Shown here piece by piece: positions 25,370 through 36,200 of a DNA stretch of 64,000 nt. The position numbers and the translations under genes were made by a program. The notes under the pieces are model-generated. The model did no database searches. It was not told the DNA's origin and saw only the letters and a list, made by a program, of their open reading frames with translations. This DNA is from Prosthecobacter fusiformis (GTDB taxonomy: Bacteria; Verrucomicrobiota; Verrucomicrobiia; Verrucomicrobiales; Verrucomicrobiaceae): NCBI RefSeq assembly GCF_004364345.1, contig NZ_SOCA01000008.1, forward strand, positions 178,987-242,986. The letters are read 5' to 3'. The first letter of the stretch is position 1. Each line of letters opens with the position of its first letter.

Positions 25370-25981
25370 ATGGCTACGAAGAAATCTGCGCGCAAGACGG
25401 CTCCGCTGAAGGAGATGGCTCCGGAGGAGATCGGGGAGTTTGTGGGGAGGCGGGTGAAGAAGCTGCGGACGGACCGAGGATGGTCACTGGAGGAGCTGGC
25501 ACAAGTCAGCGGGGTGAGCCGGTCGATGCTGAGCGAGATCGAGCGGGAACGGGCGAACCCGACGCTGACGGTGACGTTTCGCATCGCGCGGGCCTTTGGG
25601 CTGAGCCTGCAGGAACTCATCGGCAGTGTGGAGATGCAGGCGGCGAAGATCCAGGTGATCCGCAGCCGGGACCGGGGGCAGGTTTTCCGCTCTGACAAGC
25701 AGTGTGAGATCCGCACGCTGTCACCGCTGAATTTGGAAAAGGATGTGGAGTTTTATGAATTGAAACTGCGGGTGGGCGGGGCGCTGAGAAGCCAGTCCCA
25801 CTTCGAAGGGACGCGGGAATTTTTGACAGTGGAAGAAGGCTGTGTGCGGGTGGAATCTGACGATGCGGTGGAGGAGCTGGGCAAGGGAGACTCCGGCACT
25901 TATCCGGTGGATGTGCCGCATGCGATCGTGAATACGGGCACGGGAGATGCGGTGGTGTTCCTGGTGGTGATCTACCGGTGA
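25370..25981 (+). CDS. XRE-family regulator with cupin sensor domain
   Basis: 203 aa. An N-terminal basic stretch (ATKKSARKTAPLK) precedes a helix-turn-helix at about residues 22-80 (RVKKLRTDRGWSLEELAQVS, then GVSRSMLSEIERERANPTL). A cupin_2 barrel occupies about residues 125-203 (SQSHFEGTREFLTVEEG, then GDSGTYPVDVPHAIVNTG). This HTH-cupin architecture is used by regulators of amino-acid, polyamine or small-molecule catabolism, where the cupin binds the ligand. The target cannot be told; it converges on ppdK. Two repeat families crowd its upstream region, which may affect its expression. Confidence 0.92.
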   Translation: MATKKSARKTAPLKEMAPEEIGEFVGRRVKKLRTDRGWSLEELAQVSGVSRSMLSEIERERANPTLTVTFRIARAFGLSLQELIGSVEMQAAKIQVIRSRDRGQVFRSDKQCEIRTLSPLNLEKDVEFYELKLRVGGALRSQSHFEGTREFLTVEEGCVRVESDDAVEELGKGDSGTYPVDVPHAIVNTGTGDAVVFLVVIYR

Positions 25982-26011
25982 GGAGTGGTGCAACAAGCGG
26001 TGAGACTGATG

Positions 26012-26050
26012 AAAAAAAAGCCCTGTGAGGGGATTCCTCACAGGGCTTTT
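26012..26050. terminator. Bidirectional terminator between XRE-cupin gene and ppdK
   Basis: Perfect stem GCCCTGTGAGG (26020-26030) and CCTCACAGGGC (26036-26046), with an A-run on the left and TTTT on the right, so usable from both converging genes. Confidence 0.88.
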
Positions 26051-26101
26051 GGAAGCGAATTGCTTCGCCGTCTGGGAGCGCCTCAGAGAGACGCGCCAGG
26101 A

Positions 26102-26332
26102 TTACTTCTTCTTCGCAGCCTTCTTAGCGGCCTTCTTTGCAGGGGCAGCCTTTTTGGCAGGTGCGGCAGCCTTCTTAGCTGGGGCAGCGGCCTTTTTGGC
26201 AGGAGCGGCAGCCTTCTTAGCAGGAGCTGCTGCCTTCTTGGCAGGAGCGGCCTTCTTAGCAGGGGCAGCGGCCTTCTTAGCAGGAGCGGCGGCCTTTTTG
26301 GCGGCGGCTTTCTTTGCAGCTTTCTTAGCCAT
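26102..26332 (-). CDS. Nested histone-H1-like basic protein (in frame with ppdK 3' end)
   Basis: 76 aa, starting at ATG 26332 inside and in frame with the ppdK reading frame. The sequence is entirely Lys, Ala and Pro in [14 protein letters not shown] repeats, like bacterial histone H1 (Hc1) or AlgP tails that bind DNA or RNA. AAAAGGA sits 6 nt before the ATG, a good ribosome-binding site. It may be made alone, as a fusion to PPDK, or both. At DNA level the tract 26140-26300 is a run of imperfect 21-24 bp tandem repeats, prone to length change. Confidence 0.55.
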   Translation of the reverse strand: MAKKAAKKAAAKKAAAPAKKAAAPAKKAAPAKKAAAPAKKAAAPAKKAAAPAKKAAAPAKKAAPAKKAAKKAAKKK

Positions 26333-29176
26333 ATTAGTGTTCCTTTTGTTGTTGTTGGTTGCTTTGTTTGTTTGTTTTGCCGCAGGAGCAGCAGAGCTGC
26401 CACTACGGACATTCGTTGGGGCACCAGCCTTGGCGGTGGCGCGCTTTTCCTCAATCGCAGCCTGCGCAGCAGCAAGGCGGGCGACCGGGACACGGAAAGG
26501 ACTGCAGCTGACGTAATTGAGCCCGACGGAGTGGAAGAACTTCACGCTGTCCGGATCACCGCCATGCTCACCGCAGATGCCGAGCTTGATGTCAGGACGT
26601 GTGGCACGACCTTTTTCAATGGCGATCTTGACGAGCTGGCCGACACCGGTCTGGTCGAGGCTGGCAAAGGGGTTCTTCTTGAAGATCTCATTCTCCGTGT
26701 ATGGAAGCAAGAAATTGCCCATGTCATCACGGCTGATGCCGAGAGCGGTCTGAGTGAGGTCATTTGTGCCGAAGCTGAAGAATTCAGCGGTCTGGGCGAT
26801 TTCGTCAGCGGTCAGAGCGCCACGTGGCACTTCGATCATGGTGCCGACGCTGTAGCTCAGCTTCACCTTCTGCTCTTTCTGCACCTGGGCAGCCACTTCA
26901 TGCACAATGGAGACCTGGAGGTCGAGTTCCTTCTTGAAACCAACGAGAGGGATCATGACCTCTGGCTTCACCTTGATGCCTTTTTTCTGCACTTCAGCAG
27001 CGGCTTCAAAGATGGCGCGGGCCTGAGTCTCTGTGATTTCCGGGTAGGCGATGCCAAGACGGCAACCGCGGTGACCGAGCATCGGGTTGAACTCATGAAG
27101 AGCATTGACGCGGGAGATGACTTTCTCCGTGGTGATGCCGAGCTTCTTGGCGAGTTCAGACTGGGACTTCTCGTCATGAGGAACGAACTCATGAAGCGGT
27201 GGGTCAAGCAGACGGATGGTGGCAGGCAGGCCTTTGAGGGCTTCAAAGATGCCGATGAAGTCTTCACGCTGGTAAGGAAGGATCTTGCCGAGGGCAGCCT
27301 TGCGGGCTTCCACAGTTTCAGCCAGGATCATCTCACGGACGGCGTCAATGCGGTCACCTTCAAAGAACATGTGCTCTGTGCGGGTGAGGCCGATGCCCTG
27401 AGCGCCGAATGCGATGGCGTTCTGGGTCTGCTCCGGATTGTCAGCGTTTGTGCGGACCTGCAGGCGTGTGGCCTGGGAGCACCATTTCATGAGCTGGTTG
27501 AAGCTCTTGAATTTCTCCGTGGCCTGAGCGGCGGTATCGCCACCGATCATGCCGCTGATGATTTCAGAAGGGGCGGTCTTGAGCTGGCCGCCGTAAACGA
27601 TACCGCTGGTGCCATCAATGGAGAGGAAATCGCCTTCGCTGAAAGTCTGGCCTGAAACTGTGACGGTCTTTTTGTCATAGTCGATGTCCAGTGCAGAAGC
27701 GCCGCAGATGCAAACCTTGCCCATCTGACGGGCCACGAGGGCGGCGTGAGAAGAGACACCACCTTTGGCGGTGAGGATGCCTTCAGCAGCGATCATGCCG
27801 CGAAGATCTTCAGGGCTGGTTTCGTTACGGACGAGGAGGACTTTTTCACCCTTCTGCTCAGCGATGACGGCGCGGTCAGCATTGAGGTAGATCTTGCCGG
27901 AAGCGGCACCAGGGCCGGCTGGCAGACCGGTGGCGATAGCGGTGGCTTTCTTGACGTCGGCGACGTCGAAGATCGGAGCCAGGAGCTGGTCGAGCTGGTC
28001 GGCAGGGTTGCGCAGAACTGCGGTTTCCCAGTCGATGAGTTTTTCCTTCACCATGTCGATGGAGAACTTCAGAGCGGCAGCGGCGGTGCGCTTTCCGTTA
28101 CGAGTCTGAAGCATGAACAGCTTGCCCTGCTGGATGGTGAACTCGACATCCTGAACGTCTTTGAAATGCTTCTCGAGGGTCGCACGGACCTTCAGCAATT
28201 CAGCGTAGGACTTCGGCATGACTTCCTTCAGCTTCAGCACAGGCTCAGGAGTGCGCACGCCGGCGACGACGTCTTCACCCTGGGCATTGATGAGGAACTC
28301 ACCGTAGAATTCGTCCACGCCATTGGCTGGGTTACGGGTGAAGGCCACGCCGGAACCGGAATCGTCGCCCGTGTTGCCATAAACCATGGCCTGCACGTTG
28401 ACGGCAGTACCCCACTCAGCAGGGATGCCGTATTTGCGGCGATAAACGATCGCGCGGTCATTCATCCAGGAACCGAACACAGCGCCAGCGGCACCGCGAA
28501 GCTGATCCCATGGGTTGTTTGGGAACACCTTGCCCGTGCGCTCTTTGACGAGCTCCTTGAAGAGGCGGACGAGTTCCTGCTGGTCAGCGGCGGTGAGGTC
28601 GCTGTCGATGATGTCTTTGTGATAAACCTTGTGCTTGTATTCTTCGATGACGGTCTCGAAGGGCTCATGGTCTTCGCCTTCGCGCTTCTGCACGCCGAGG
28701 ACGACGTCACCATACATCTGGATGAAACGGCGATAGCAATCCCAAGCGAAACGCTCATTCTTCGTGACGGAAGCGAGGGAAAGAACGGTCTGGTCATTCA
28801 GACCCAGGTTCAGAATGGTGTCCATCATGCCGGGCATGGAGTCACGTGCACCGGAGCGCACAGCGACGAGGAGTGGCATGCCTTTAGCATCACCAAATTT
28901 CGCGCCCATGATTTTCTCCATGGCGGTGATGCCTGCTTCCATCTGCTTCTGAAGCTCCACCGGATAGGTGCGCTTGTGGTCGTAGAAATAAGTGCAGACT
29001 TCTGTCGTGACGGTGAATCCGGGAGGCACTGGCAGGCCGATGCGGCTCATCTCGGCGAGGTTGGCACCTTTGCCTCCAAGCAGGGGTTTCATGGAGCCAT
29101 CTCCATCCGCTTTTCCTGCTCCGAAGGAATAAACGTATTTCACTGCCTTGCTGCCTTTGCTCGCTGTTTTTGCCAT
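26102..29176 (-). CDS. ppdK: Pyruvate, phosphate dikinase with histone-H1-like C-terminal extension
   Basis: 1024 aa. Interconverts pyruvate + ATP + Pi and PEP + AMP + PPi. The N-terminal ATP-grasp part has [20 protein letters not shown]. The swivelling domain has [16 protein letters not shown] with the phosphorylated His. The C-terminal PEP/pyruvate barrel has [24 protein letters not shown] (catalytic Cys) and ends [23 protein letters not shown] usually stops about there (880-910 aa). Here the frame runs on through a Gln/Asn/Ser-rich linker (about 912-948) into a 76-residue Lys/Ala/Pro tail. The linker DNA contains AAAAGGA and an ATG at 26332 as if it once was an intergenic gap. A good sigma70-type promoter lies upstream (29247-29274). 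Confidence 0.93.
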   Translation of the reverse strand: MAKTASKGSKAVKYVYSFGAGKADGDGSMKPLLGGKGANLAEMSRIGLPVPPGFTVTTEVCTYFYDHKRTYPVELQKQMEAGITAMEKIMGAKFGDAKGMPLLVAVRSGARDSMPGMMDTILNLGLNDQTVLSLASVTKNERFAWDCYRRFIQMYGDVVLGVQKREGEDHEPFETVIEEYKHKVYHKDIIDSDLTAADQQELVRLFKELVKERTGKVFPNNPWDQLRGAAGAVFGSWMNDRAIVYRRKYGIPAEWGTAVNVQAMVYGNTGDDSGSGVAFTRNPANGVDEFYGEFLINAQGEDVVAGVRTPEPVLKLKEVMPKSYAELLKVRATLEKHFKDVQDVEFTIQQGKLFMLQTRNGKRTAAAALKFSIDMVKEKLIDWETAVLRNPADQLDQLLAPIFDVADVKKATAIATGLPAGPGAASGKIYLNADRAVIAEQKGEKVLLVRNETSPEDLRGMIAAEGILTAKGGVSSHAALVARQMGKVCICGASALDIDYDKKTVTVSGQTFSEGDFLSIDGTSGIVYGGQLKTAPSEIISGMIGGDTAAQATEKFKSFNQLMKWCSQATRLQVRTNADNPEQTQNAIAFGAQGIGLTRTEHMFFEGDRIDAVREMILAETVEARKAALGKILPYQREDFIGIFEALKGLPATIRLLDPPLHEFVPHDEKSQSELAKKLGITTEKVISRVNALHEFNPMLGHRGCRLGIAYPEITETQARAIFEAAAEVQKKGIKVKPEVMIPLVGFKKELDLQVSIVHEVAAQVQKEQKVKLSYSVGTMIEVPRGALTADEIAQTAEFFSFGTNDLTQTALGISRDDMGNFLLPYTENEIFKKNPFASLDQTGVGQLVKIAIEKGRATRPDIKLGICGEHGGDPDSVKFFHSVGLNYVSCSPFRVPVARLAAAQAAIEEKRATAKAGAPTNVRSGSSAAPAAKQTNKATNNNKRNTNMAKKAAKKAAAKKAAAPAKKAAAPAKKAAPAKKAAAPAKKAAAPAKKAAAPAKKAAAPAKKAAPAKKAAKKAAKKK

Positions 29177-29246
29177 AGAGGTTGTTGTTCTGATCGGTGC
29201 TTGTTGGTTATGTTAAGTGGGACTGAGCGCCGATAATTGTCTTTCG

Positions 29247-29274
29247 ATTATAGGATGCAAGCATTAGTTGACAA
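29247..29274 (-). promoter_or_regulatory. Sigma70-like promoter for ppdK
   Basis: On the minus strand: TTGTCA (29269-29274), a 16-nt spacer, then a perfect TATAAT (29247-29252). It lies about 70 bases upstream of the ppdK ATG. Confidence 0.65.
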
Positions 29275-29379
29275 TCAAAAGTTGGAGAGGCGATCCAAGC
29301 AGGCCCCATACAGCATGCGGCATAACGCCAAACGTAACACGCCGGAGTGCTGAAAGACAAAGGATCCGGTGATCGCGTA

Positions 29380-29408
29380 TTGACGTGGAGGCGCGTTTTT
29401 GATTTAAC
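29380..29408 (+). promoter_or_regulatory. Candidate sigma70 promoter for the pseudopilin gene
   Basis: TTGACG (29380-29385), 17-nt spacer, TTTAAC (29403-29408), about 78 bases before the ATG at 29487. The -35 is good, the -10 weak. Confidence 0.4.
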
Positions 29409-29486
29409 ATAAAATCATCATTCGGCTGCGCTCATGCCTGATCACGAATGATGTCCGAAGACCCCCAACCCACCTCTTTTCATTCC

Positions 29487-30128
29487 ATGAAAACATCCCC
29501 CCCAATCATCGCCCTGGCCCGCCGTGGCTTCACGCTCATTGAGCTGCTCGTCGTCATCGTCATCATCGCCATCCTGGTCTCTCTGGCCGTTCCTGCGATC
29601 AACTCAGTCATGCTGAAAGCACAAGTGCTGAAGATCAAAACCACCATGAAGGACATCCAAGTGGCCATCGGCCATTACCGCACGGAGTATAATCGGTACC
29701 CCATTGATGCGAGCTCCGCCGGTGGTGAATCGGATCTCGATCCATTCCTTACCGATGGCAATTCGGAGCAAACGATCAACATCCTCATGTCCAATGTGGA
29801 TACCTCTGGAGCGAGCACCAACATGAATCCCAAGCAGATTAAATTCTTGGATCTGCCGCTGGCGAAGAACAACCAGTTTGGCATCGTGGATCCCAGCGGT
29901 GGCAGCAATGACGGTACACCCGTCCAGCTCGTGGACAACTGGGGGCTGCCCTATAAAATCGCTCTGGATACCAATTATGACAATCGGGTGCAGAATCCGG
30001 ACAAGAGCAATGCAGACCAGACGATCTCCAGCCAGGCTCCTGAGTTCCTGGGCCAGACAACGGCCATTTACAGCTTCGGTCCTGACCGTACGGAATTCAC
30101 CAAGGATGACATTGTGAGCTGGCGCTAA
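29487..30128 (+). CDS. Type II secretion-like pseudopilin (prepilin-type N-terminus)
   Basis: 213 aa. The prepilin leader ends ALARRG, followed by FTLIELLVVIVIIAILVSLA with the conserved Phe and Glu+5 of type IV pilin-like proteins, so it is processed by prepilin peptidase and built into a pseudopilus or minor pilus. The globular part has YRTEYNRYPID, then DNWGLPYKIALDTNYDN and YSFGPDRTEFTKDDIVSWR, resembling GspG-like major pseudopilins with a calcium-site loop. No other secretion gene is near; scattered single pseudopilins are common in Verrucomicrobia and Planctomycetes. Start ATG 29487 is set by the leader; the 13 codons upstream are not needed. Confidence 0.88.
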   Translation: MKTSPPIIALARRGFTLIELLVVIVIIAILVSLAVPAINSVMLKAQVLKIKTTMKDIQVAIGHYRTEYNRYPIDASSAGGESDLDPFLTDGNSEQTINILMSNVDTSGASTNMNPKQIKFLDLPLAKNNQFGIVDPSGGSNDGTPVQLVDNWGLPYKIALDTNYDNRVQNPDKSNADQTISSQAPEFLGQTTAIYSFGPDRTEFTKDDIVSWR

Positions 30129-30157
30129 TTTTTTGCCCCCATCCCCTGTTTAATGAC

Positions 30158-30190
30158 ACGCCGACCATGCCTGACATGGTCGGCGTTTTT
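30158..30190 (+). terminator. Rho-independent terminator after the pseudopilin gene
   Basis: Perfect 12-bp stem ACGCCGACCATG (30158-30169) and CATGGTCGGCGT (30175-30186) with a 5-nt loop and T-run to 30190. Confidence 0.92.
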
Positions 30191-30208
30191 ATTGGGATGC
30201 AGTCAGCT

Positions 30209-31360
30209 TCAAGCCTCACCGCGATAAAGGCGAGGCACGCGAGTGTTGATATTGGTCAGCACTTCGTATGGAATGGTACCCGCCCAGGAGGCGAGCTCAT
30301 CGGCGGATATTCCACCGCCCGGACCAGCCCCCAGGAGGATGACTTCATCGCCATTGTAGGCGGTGCCTTGATCCAGGTTTACCATCATCTGATCCATGCA
30401 TACCCGACCGACCACGGGATGCCGGACACCGCGCACGATGACTTCCGCTTTGTTGGAGAGTGCGCGGAAATAGCCGTCCCCATAGCCAACAGGAATGGTG
30501 ATGACCCGGACTGGGCGGTCACTCTGCCAGGTGGAGCCATAACTCACCGGATGCCCAGGCTGCACTACCTTAAAATAGGCGACGCGGCTTTTCCAAGTGA
30601 GCGCGGCCTGGACGGGCACACTGCGGATGCAGTCCGCCGCAGGATAAACTCCATATAAAAGAATGCCGGGGCGCACGAGATCCAAATGACTTTCGGGAAG
30701 CTGAAGTATGCCGGCACTGTTGGCCATGTGGCGCATGGGCATGGGCAGACCGCGCTTTGGATAAAACTCCAACACTTCATGGAAACGCTGAAGTTGCAGC
30801 CGCGCATGCGCCAGGTCTGCGGCATCGGCATTGGCAAAATGGGAATAGATGCCCTCCACCTGGACATGATGGCAGGTCAGCGAAGCCTCCAGCAGCAGAT
30901 GCGCATTGTAATAATGGATGCCGATGCGCTCCATGCCGGTATCCACTTTCAGATGCACCCGCGCTTGCATGCCCAGCGCAGCAGCCGCCTCATCAATAAG
31001 CCGCAGCTTTTCTACCGATGGGGCCGTGAGGGTGAGATCATGCCGCAGAAACAGGGGTATTTGCTCCCCGGCGATGCCGCCAAGAACCAGAATAGGTATG
31101 CGGATACCCGCGCGTCGCAGCAGGATACCCTCCTCCAAAAAGGCGACGCCTAGATAATCCGCCCCCTGCCTGACCATGAGCTGAGCCACCGGCACCAGCC
31201 CATGTCCATAAGCATTGGCTTTCAGGATGGCCATCACGCGAGCCGGGCCGACATGTGCCCTGATGGCGGCCAGATTCCCCGCCAGGCAGTCCAGGTCCAC
31301 CTCCACATGGGTCGGCCTAACCACTTCTTCGTCAGCAAAAATAACGGCTTCGGGGTTCAT
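30209..31360 (-). CDS. alr: Alanine racemase
   Basis: 383 aa. PLP enzyme making D-alanine for peptidoglycan. The PLP lysine is Lys47 in AILKANAYGHG; the opposing catalytic Tyr is Tyr274 in PVSYGSTW. HLKVDTGMERIG and the C-terminal VGRVCMDQMMVNL block are typical. Length fits. The N-terminal MNPEAVIFADEEVV precedes the usual THVEVDLD strand. Its ATG overlaps the stop of the upstream methyltransferase gene by 4 bp (ATGA), so translation is coupled. Leads to a minus-strand leuB-methyltransferase-alr arrangement. Confidence 0.94.
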   Translation of the reverse strand: MNPEAVIFADEEVVRPTHVEVDLDCLAGNLAAIRAHVGPARVMAILKANAYGHGLVPVAQLMVRQGADYLGVAFLEEGILLRRAGIRIPILVLGGIAGEQIPLFLRHDLTLTAPSVEKLRLIDEAAAALGMQARVHLKVDTGMERIGIHYYNAHLLLEASLTCHHVQVEGIYSHFANADAADLAHARLQLQRFHEVLEFYPKRGLPMPMRHMANSAGILQLPESHLDLVRPGILLYGVYPAADCIRSVPVQAALTWKSRVAYFKVVQPGHPVSYGSTWQSDRPVRVITIPVGYGDGYFRALSNKAEVIVRGVRHPVVGRVCMDQMMVNLDQGTAYNGDEVILLGAGPGGGISADELASWAGTIPYEVLTNINTRVPRLYRGEA

Positions 31361-31944
31361 GGGATTTTACGCAGCACCCGCAGCCGTTCACGCCCTTCGC
31401 GTCCATCATAAGCGGTGGCCGGGACGAAATCTTCCAGCACTTGCCATTGGGAGGAGGGAAAGAGGAGATCGAGCTCCGCTGTTGAAATGCCAAAAGGCGG
31501 GCCGGATTCCCCAGGGTCCATCTCAGGATTGATGAACCAAATGCCCACCAGTACGCCACTCGGTTTCAGCAGACCGTGCACCGCTTCAGCGTATGCCTGC
31601 CGCAGGCTGGGTGGCAGGGCACACAGACAGGTGTGCTCAAACACATGGTCAAAGCTGCCCCTCCAATCCGCAGGCAGCGCAAAAAGGTCTACTTCATGAA
31701 ATCTGTCCGCATGAGCCGGATGCCTGGCACGCGCCCGCTGAATGGCGGTTGGGGAAAGGTCCACGCCCACGGCATCAAGGCCGGATTCCACCAGCATGAC
31801 GACATCATGCCCGATGCCGCTTCCCGGCACCACCGCCCGGCCCTGAGGATGATTTTTTTTCACCCAAGCGGACAAGGGGGGCGATGGCGCCCCCTTGTCC
31901 CAAGGTGTGTTACCTTCTACATAGCAGCTTTCCCAATCAGTCAT
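31357..31944 (-). CDS. Class I SAM methyltransferase, thiopurine methyltransferase (TPMT)-like
   Basis: 195 aa. Opens MTDWESCYVEGNTPWDKGAP, the TPMT-family N-terminus (W..RY..g.tpWd.G.p). The SAM-binding motif I is AVVPGSGIGHDVVMLVESGL with the acidic strand end VGVDLSPTAI. DHVFEHTCLCALPP is the TPMT active-site region. Members methylate thiols, selenium/tellurium compounds or halides, so detoxification is likely, but the substrate is open. Start ATG 31944. Coupled to alr by a 4-bp overlap, 52 bp after leuB on the same strand. Confidence 0.88.
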   Translation of the reverse strand: MTDWESCYVEGNTPWDKGAPSPPLSAWVKKNHPQGRAVVPGSGIGHDVVMLVESGLDAVGVDLSPTAIQRARARHPAHADRFHEVDLFALPADWRGSFDHVFEHTCLCALPPSLRQAYAEAVHGLLKPSGVLVGIWFINPEMDPGESGPPFGISTAELDLLFPSSQWQVLEDFVPATAYDGREGRERLRVLRKIP

Positions 31945-31996
31945 GGGTGCATGATGGAGCGCATCATGCACCGGCTGCAACCTGAATCCGTGAGAC

Positions 31997-33103
31997 TCAG
32001 AGAGCAGCCACGATCGCATTGCCCATTTCACGCGTGCCTACCTTGCGGGTGCCTTCCACGCCGGTGTAGATATCTCCAGTGCGCAGGCCATCTTCGATGA
32101 CTTTGCGAACGGCGTTCTCGATGGTCACGGCTTCTTTTTCCAGGCCGAGGGAGAAACGCAGCAGCAGGGCGGCGGAGAGGATCTGCGCGATGGGGTTGGC
32201 GATGCCCATGCCGGCGATGTCCGGGGCGGTGCCGCCGCTCGGCTCAAAGAGGCCGAAGTAAAGGCCGTCACCTTTAGGCTTACCGAGGCTGGCACTGGCC
32301 AGCATGCCCAGGCTGCCGCAGATCATGGCCATCTCATCACTGAGGATATCGCCAAAAAGATTTTCAGTGACCATCACGTCAAAACTGCGCGGAGCCTTGA
32401 TGAGCTGCATGGCTGCATTGTCCACATACAGATGAGCCAGGGTGACGTCTGGATAATCCTTAGCGATCTCCAGCATCGTTTCACGCCAGAGGACGCTGTT
32501 GGTCAGCACGTTGGCCTTGTCCACGGAGGTCACATGCTTGCGGCGAAGCTGGGCTGCCTTGAAGGCGACGTGGCCGATACGCTCGATCTCGCTCTTCTTA
32601 TAAACCATGGTGTCGATCACCTCAATGTCACCATCTGGAAGAGTGGTGCGGCTTTTCGGCTGACCAAAATAAAGGCCGCCAGTGAGTTCACGAACGCAAA
32701 GGACATCAAAGCCGCCTTCCACCAGGTCAGGACGGATGGGGGAGGAAGCCGTCAGGGCTGGATAGCAAAGACCAGGACGCAAATTGGCAAAAAGGCCGAA
32801 GTGCTTGCGCAGTGGCAGCAAGGCTCCGCGCTCAGGCTGCTCATTGGGCGGCAGCTTTTCCCATTTAGGGCCACCCACGGAGCCAAAGAGAATGGCATCG
32901 CTGGATTCACACGCAGCGACGGTTTCAGCAGGCAGGGCTTTGCCCACTGCATCAATGGCCGCTCCTCCGACGAGCTGATGATCATACTGGAATGAAAAAT
33001 CAGACTTGGAAGCCAGGGTGTCGAGGACTTGAATGGCCTCAGCCATGACTTCAGGGCCAATGCCATCACCAGGGAGGACTGCGAGTTTGTACGTACGGCT
33101 CAT
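31997..33103 (-). CDS. leuB: 3-isopropylmalate dehydrogenase
   Basis: 368 aa. Oxidative decarboxylation of 3-isopropylmalate in leucine biosynthesis, NAD and Mg dependent. [20 protein letters not shown] at the N-terminus, substrate arginines in [26 protein letters not shown], and the isocitrate/isopropylmalate dehydrogenase signature [20 protein letters not shown]. The tail [20 protein letters not shown] is typical of LeuB. The start ATG 33103 is set by the conserved opening. Other leu genes are not adjacent in this window. Confidence 0.95.
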   Translation of the reverse strand: MSRTYKLAVLPGDGIGPEVMAEAIQVLDTLASKSDFSFQYDHQLVGGAAIDAVGKALPAETVAACESSDAILFGSVGGPKWEKLPPNEQPERGALLPLRKHFGLFANLRPGLCYPALTASSPIRPDLVEGGFDVLCVRELTGGLYFGQPKSRTTLPDGDIEVIDTMVYKKSEIERIGHVAFKAAQLRRKHVTSVDKANVLTNSVLWRETMLEIAKDYPDVTLAHLYVDNAAMQLIKAPRSFDVMVTENLFGDILSDEMAMICGSLGMLASASLGKPKGDGLYFGLFEPSGGTAPDIAGMGIANPIAQILSAALLLRFSLGLEKEAVTIENAVRKVIEDGLRTGDIYTGVEGTRKVGTREMGNAIVAAL

Positions 33104-33284
33104 AAAATAGGGGCCGGGTTTATGGACGAAAATATCCAGCCGGGCAAGGAAAGAGACTGAGGTTGAGCATTTGCCGGATAAATCAGTCTGATCCCTACAA
33201 TATCGCATCTCGCCCGATTCGAAAAATCTTCATATTTTAGCATTGCTTTCGAATGGCCGTGTCAATACTCTGTCTTTACAACTC

Positions 33285-36200
33285 ATGAAAACCCCCTTTT
33301 CGTCCGCTATAACCACAGCGGCCCTTCTTTGGCTCACAGCACTACCGAGCATGGGCCAGATTTCATCCCTGGTCAGTGATATCAATACGGGGGCTCCCTC
33401 ACCCAATGCCTCCGCTAAATCAGCAATAAAGCTTACCACCACCACAGGTGATATTCTGATTCTTGCCATTGACGATCCCCTTAGCGGCTCCGAGATCTGG
33501 CGTAGTGACGGCACAGAAGAAGGCACCTCTCTAATCTTGGATATCGTTCCAGGCCCCGGCAATTCTGAACCCCTGGACCTGACTATCGTCGAGAAATCTT
33601 CAGGTAATCTTGTTTTTTTCACCGCTCTGGATGCGTCCGGTAATTCTGGGATACGCAGCTTGTGGGTAACTCGTGGAGATAGAGCTTCCACGATGCTTCT
33701 CAAAACCTTTGAAGAAGGATTTTCCCCCCGCAACTTCACCGCCTTCAATGGCAGGCTGTTCTTTGAAGGCTACGACGGCAACAATGGCAGTGAACTGTGG
33801 GAATCCGACGGAACTGTCTCGGGTACCAAGCTGAATACCAACATCAGCCCAGGAGGAGGCAATTCTAACCCAAACAATTTTTTCAATCAGGGGAATACCC
33901 TCCTTTATTTCACTGCCTATACCGCCGCAAATCACCGCGAGCTGTGGAGCATGGATTCCAGTTTCGTCCCAACATTGTATGCAGATTCTACCCCTGGGAC
34001 AGGTTCTCTTCTTTTCCCAGATGGTCTGGAATCCACTGCTGACGCTGAACTAACAGCTTTTGATGGTCAGATTTATTTTGTCGGTGAAGACAGCCGGAAA
34101 CTCTGGAAAACGAGTGGTCCGGGGATGACCACGACCACTTTGGTGACTGATCCATCTCCAGATGGAAACGCCCAGACTAGATCCCTCACTGTCATGAGTG
34201 TGGGAGGAACCTCCTATCTTTTCGCCGTAGCAGCCAATACCGCGAACAATCTGGAAGTGCGCCGCCTGAATACAGGGACAAGTACTTTTGATATCCTGCG
34301 GGAAATTGGAACAACGACAACGGGCTCATCCCCGCAGGAGCTGACTGTGGTGGGTAACAGACTCTACTTTACAGCGGACAATGGCGAGGGTCGTGCGCTC
34401 TACGTCAGCAACGGTACTCCAGGTGGGACAGGGGATCAGAACACTGCCATCGTCGCCGACTCCCTGCCCGGCACCGATCCTGGTAATTTGACAGCCCTAG
34501 GGACTGACACGCTGGTATTTACTGCATTCGATGAAAATGGTGTCCTCGGGCTTTACTTTTGCAATCCGGATGAAACCACCCTCAGTACTCCAATCAGCTT
34601 ACCCCTGGCACAGTTTGAGGATAATAGTGTGGCGACCGAATTTACCGTCATCGGAGACTCCGTTTACTTTTTGATCAATGGTGCGCAGCTTTGGGTGACC
34701 AACGGCATTGATTCCGCCACGATGGTCAAAGATTTTCAAGTAGGCAACGCGAGTTCCTTCCCAACCGGAATGACCAAGTTTGGTGACAATGTCTTCTTTT
34801 CCGCAACAGATGGCACATCTGGCCAGGAATTGTGGAAAACAAACGGCACAACGACTGAAAGAGTGAAGGACATCCGGACCGGGGTTAATGGATCCAGCCC
34901 AGACTCCTTTACACCTGCGGGAGAAACCCTTTTCTTCATCGCCAACGTCCCCACAGGTGCAGGCACTAATAACCGGGAAGTCTGGAGAACGGACGGCACC
35001 TCAGAAGGAACTGAAGTGGTCACTAATAATGATGGAATTGAAATCAGCAGCCTGCCAGCCCCTGCGGACCAAAGCAGCAGGCCTCAGCATCTGACCAGCA
35101 TTGATGGTGTGCTCTATTTTTCCGCTTGGAACAAGGATACCGGCGCAGAACCTTGGAAGGTGCAGAGTAATGGCCCGGCTACAATGATTGCCGAAATTGG
35201 CACTGGCACCACCGGCTCTGATCCAAACCAATTCGTCAAATGCCGGGATAGCATTTATTTTGTAGCCACTGGCAGTGGAAACACTCGCCGTCTGCGCAGT
35301 ATCGCGAATCCCACGGTGCCGATCGTTACTGCCAATGCTTTAACCACTGATAACACAGGTCCAAGTTCCCCCCAATACCTGACTGTTTATGGGACTGGAG
35401 CGAATCAGCAAATGTACTTTGCAGCGACACATCCTTTTAGAGGCAATGATCTATGGAAAAGTAACGGCACCAATCTGGGCACGCAGTGCATTGACATCGT
35501 CACCGCTAGTGGAAGTTCATTCCCGCGTGATCTGACCGTCGCAAACAATGTTCTTTATTTCTCCGCCGAGAACTCAGGGACAGGTCGTGAGTTGTGGCGC
35601 AGCAACGGTAATCGGGCAGATACGAAAATCGTCAAGGAAATCGCTCCAGGCATAACCAGTTCCAGCCCAGAGAATCTGACGGAAGTGGGTGGGTTGCTTT
35701 TCTTCACTGCCACTACAGCAGCGACGGGCCGTGAGCTTTGGGTCTCCAATGGTAGCGCTACAGGCACCTTTATGCTCAAGGAGATCGGTCCAGGAACTGC
35801 GGATGCCAACATCCAGGGAATGAAGAATGTGGACGGTCTGCTCATTTTCTCTGCCGACAATGGCAAAGACGGACGTGAGGCTTGGTATTCTGACGGCACT
35901 GTCGCGGGCACGAACTTGTTGGAAGACTTGGCGCCACTTTCCGCCTCCTCTTATCCCACAGGCTTCATGGGCTATCAGGGCAAGCTCGTTTATGCGGCCT
36001 CCAGCGCAGAAGAAGGCAATGAACTCCGGATCGCGCAGACCAGCACTGAGATTGAAGTCGTGTATGAGGATGCGCCTTTAGTTCCCCTGGCCCTCAATGA
36101 TACTGTCAATTTAGGTTCGGCTGAGTTTAAGATCGAAACCATCACCAAGAGTTTCACGATCAAAAATGTGGGCGTGAACCGCCTGCTGAATGTGAAACCG

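Larger units (their letters stand above)
29177..29486. other. Intergenic gap between divergent ppdK and pseudopilin genes
   Basis: About 310 bases with two facing promoters (29247-29274 minus, 29380-29408 plus) and no gene or RNA that I can support. Confidence 0.5.

Noticed and set aside
25985..27655. 556-aa open frame on the plus strand, antisense to ppdK
   Set aside because: Gly/Ser/Leu repeats mirror the Lys/Ala tail repeats on the other strand; no domain seen.
27746..29236. 496-aa plus-strand frame opposite ppdK
   Set aside because: Lies fully within the ppdK coding region; Asp/His-rich shadow of the opposite frame.
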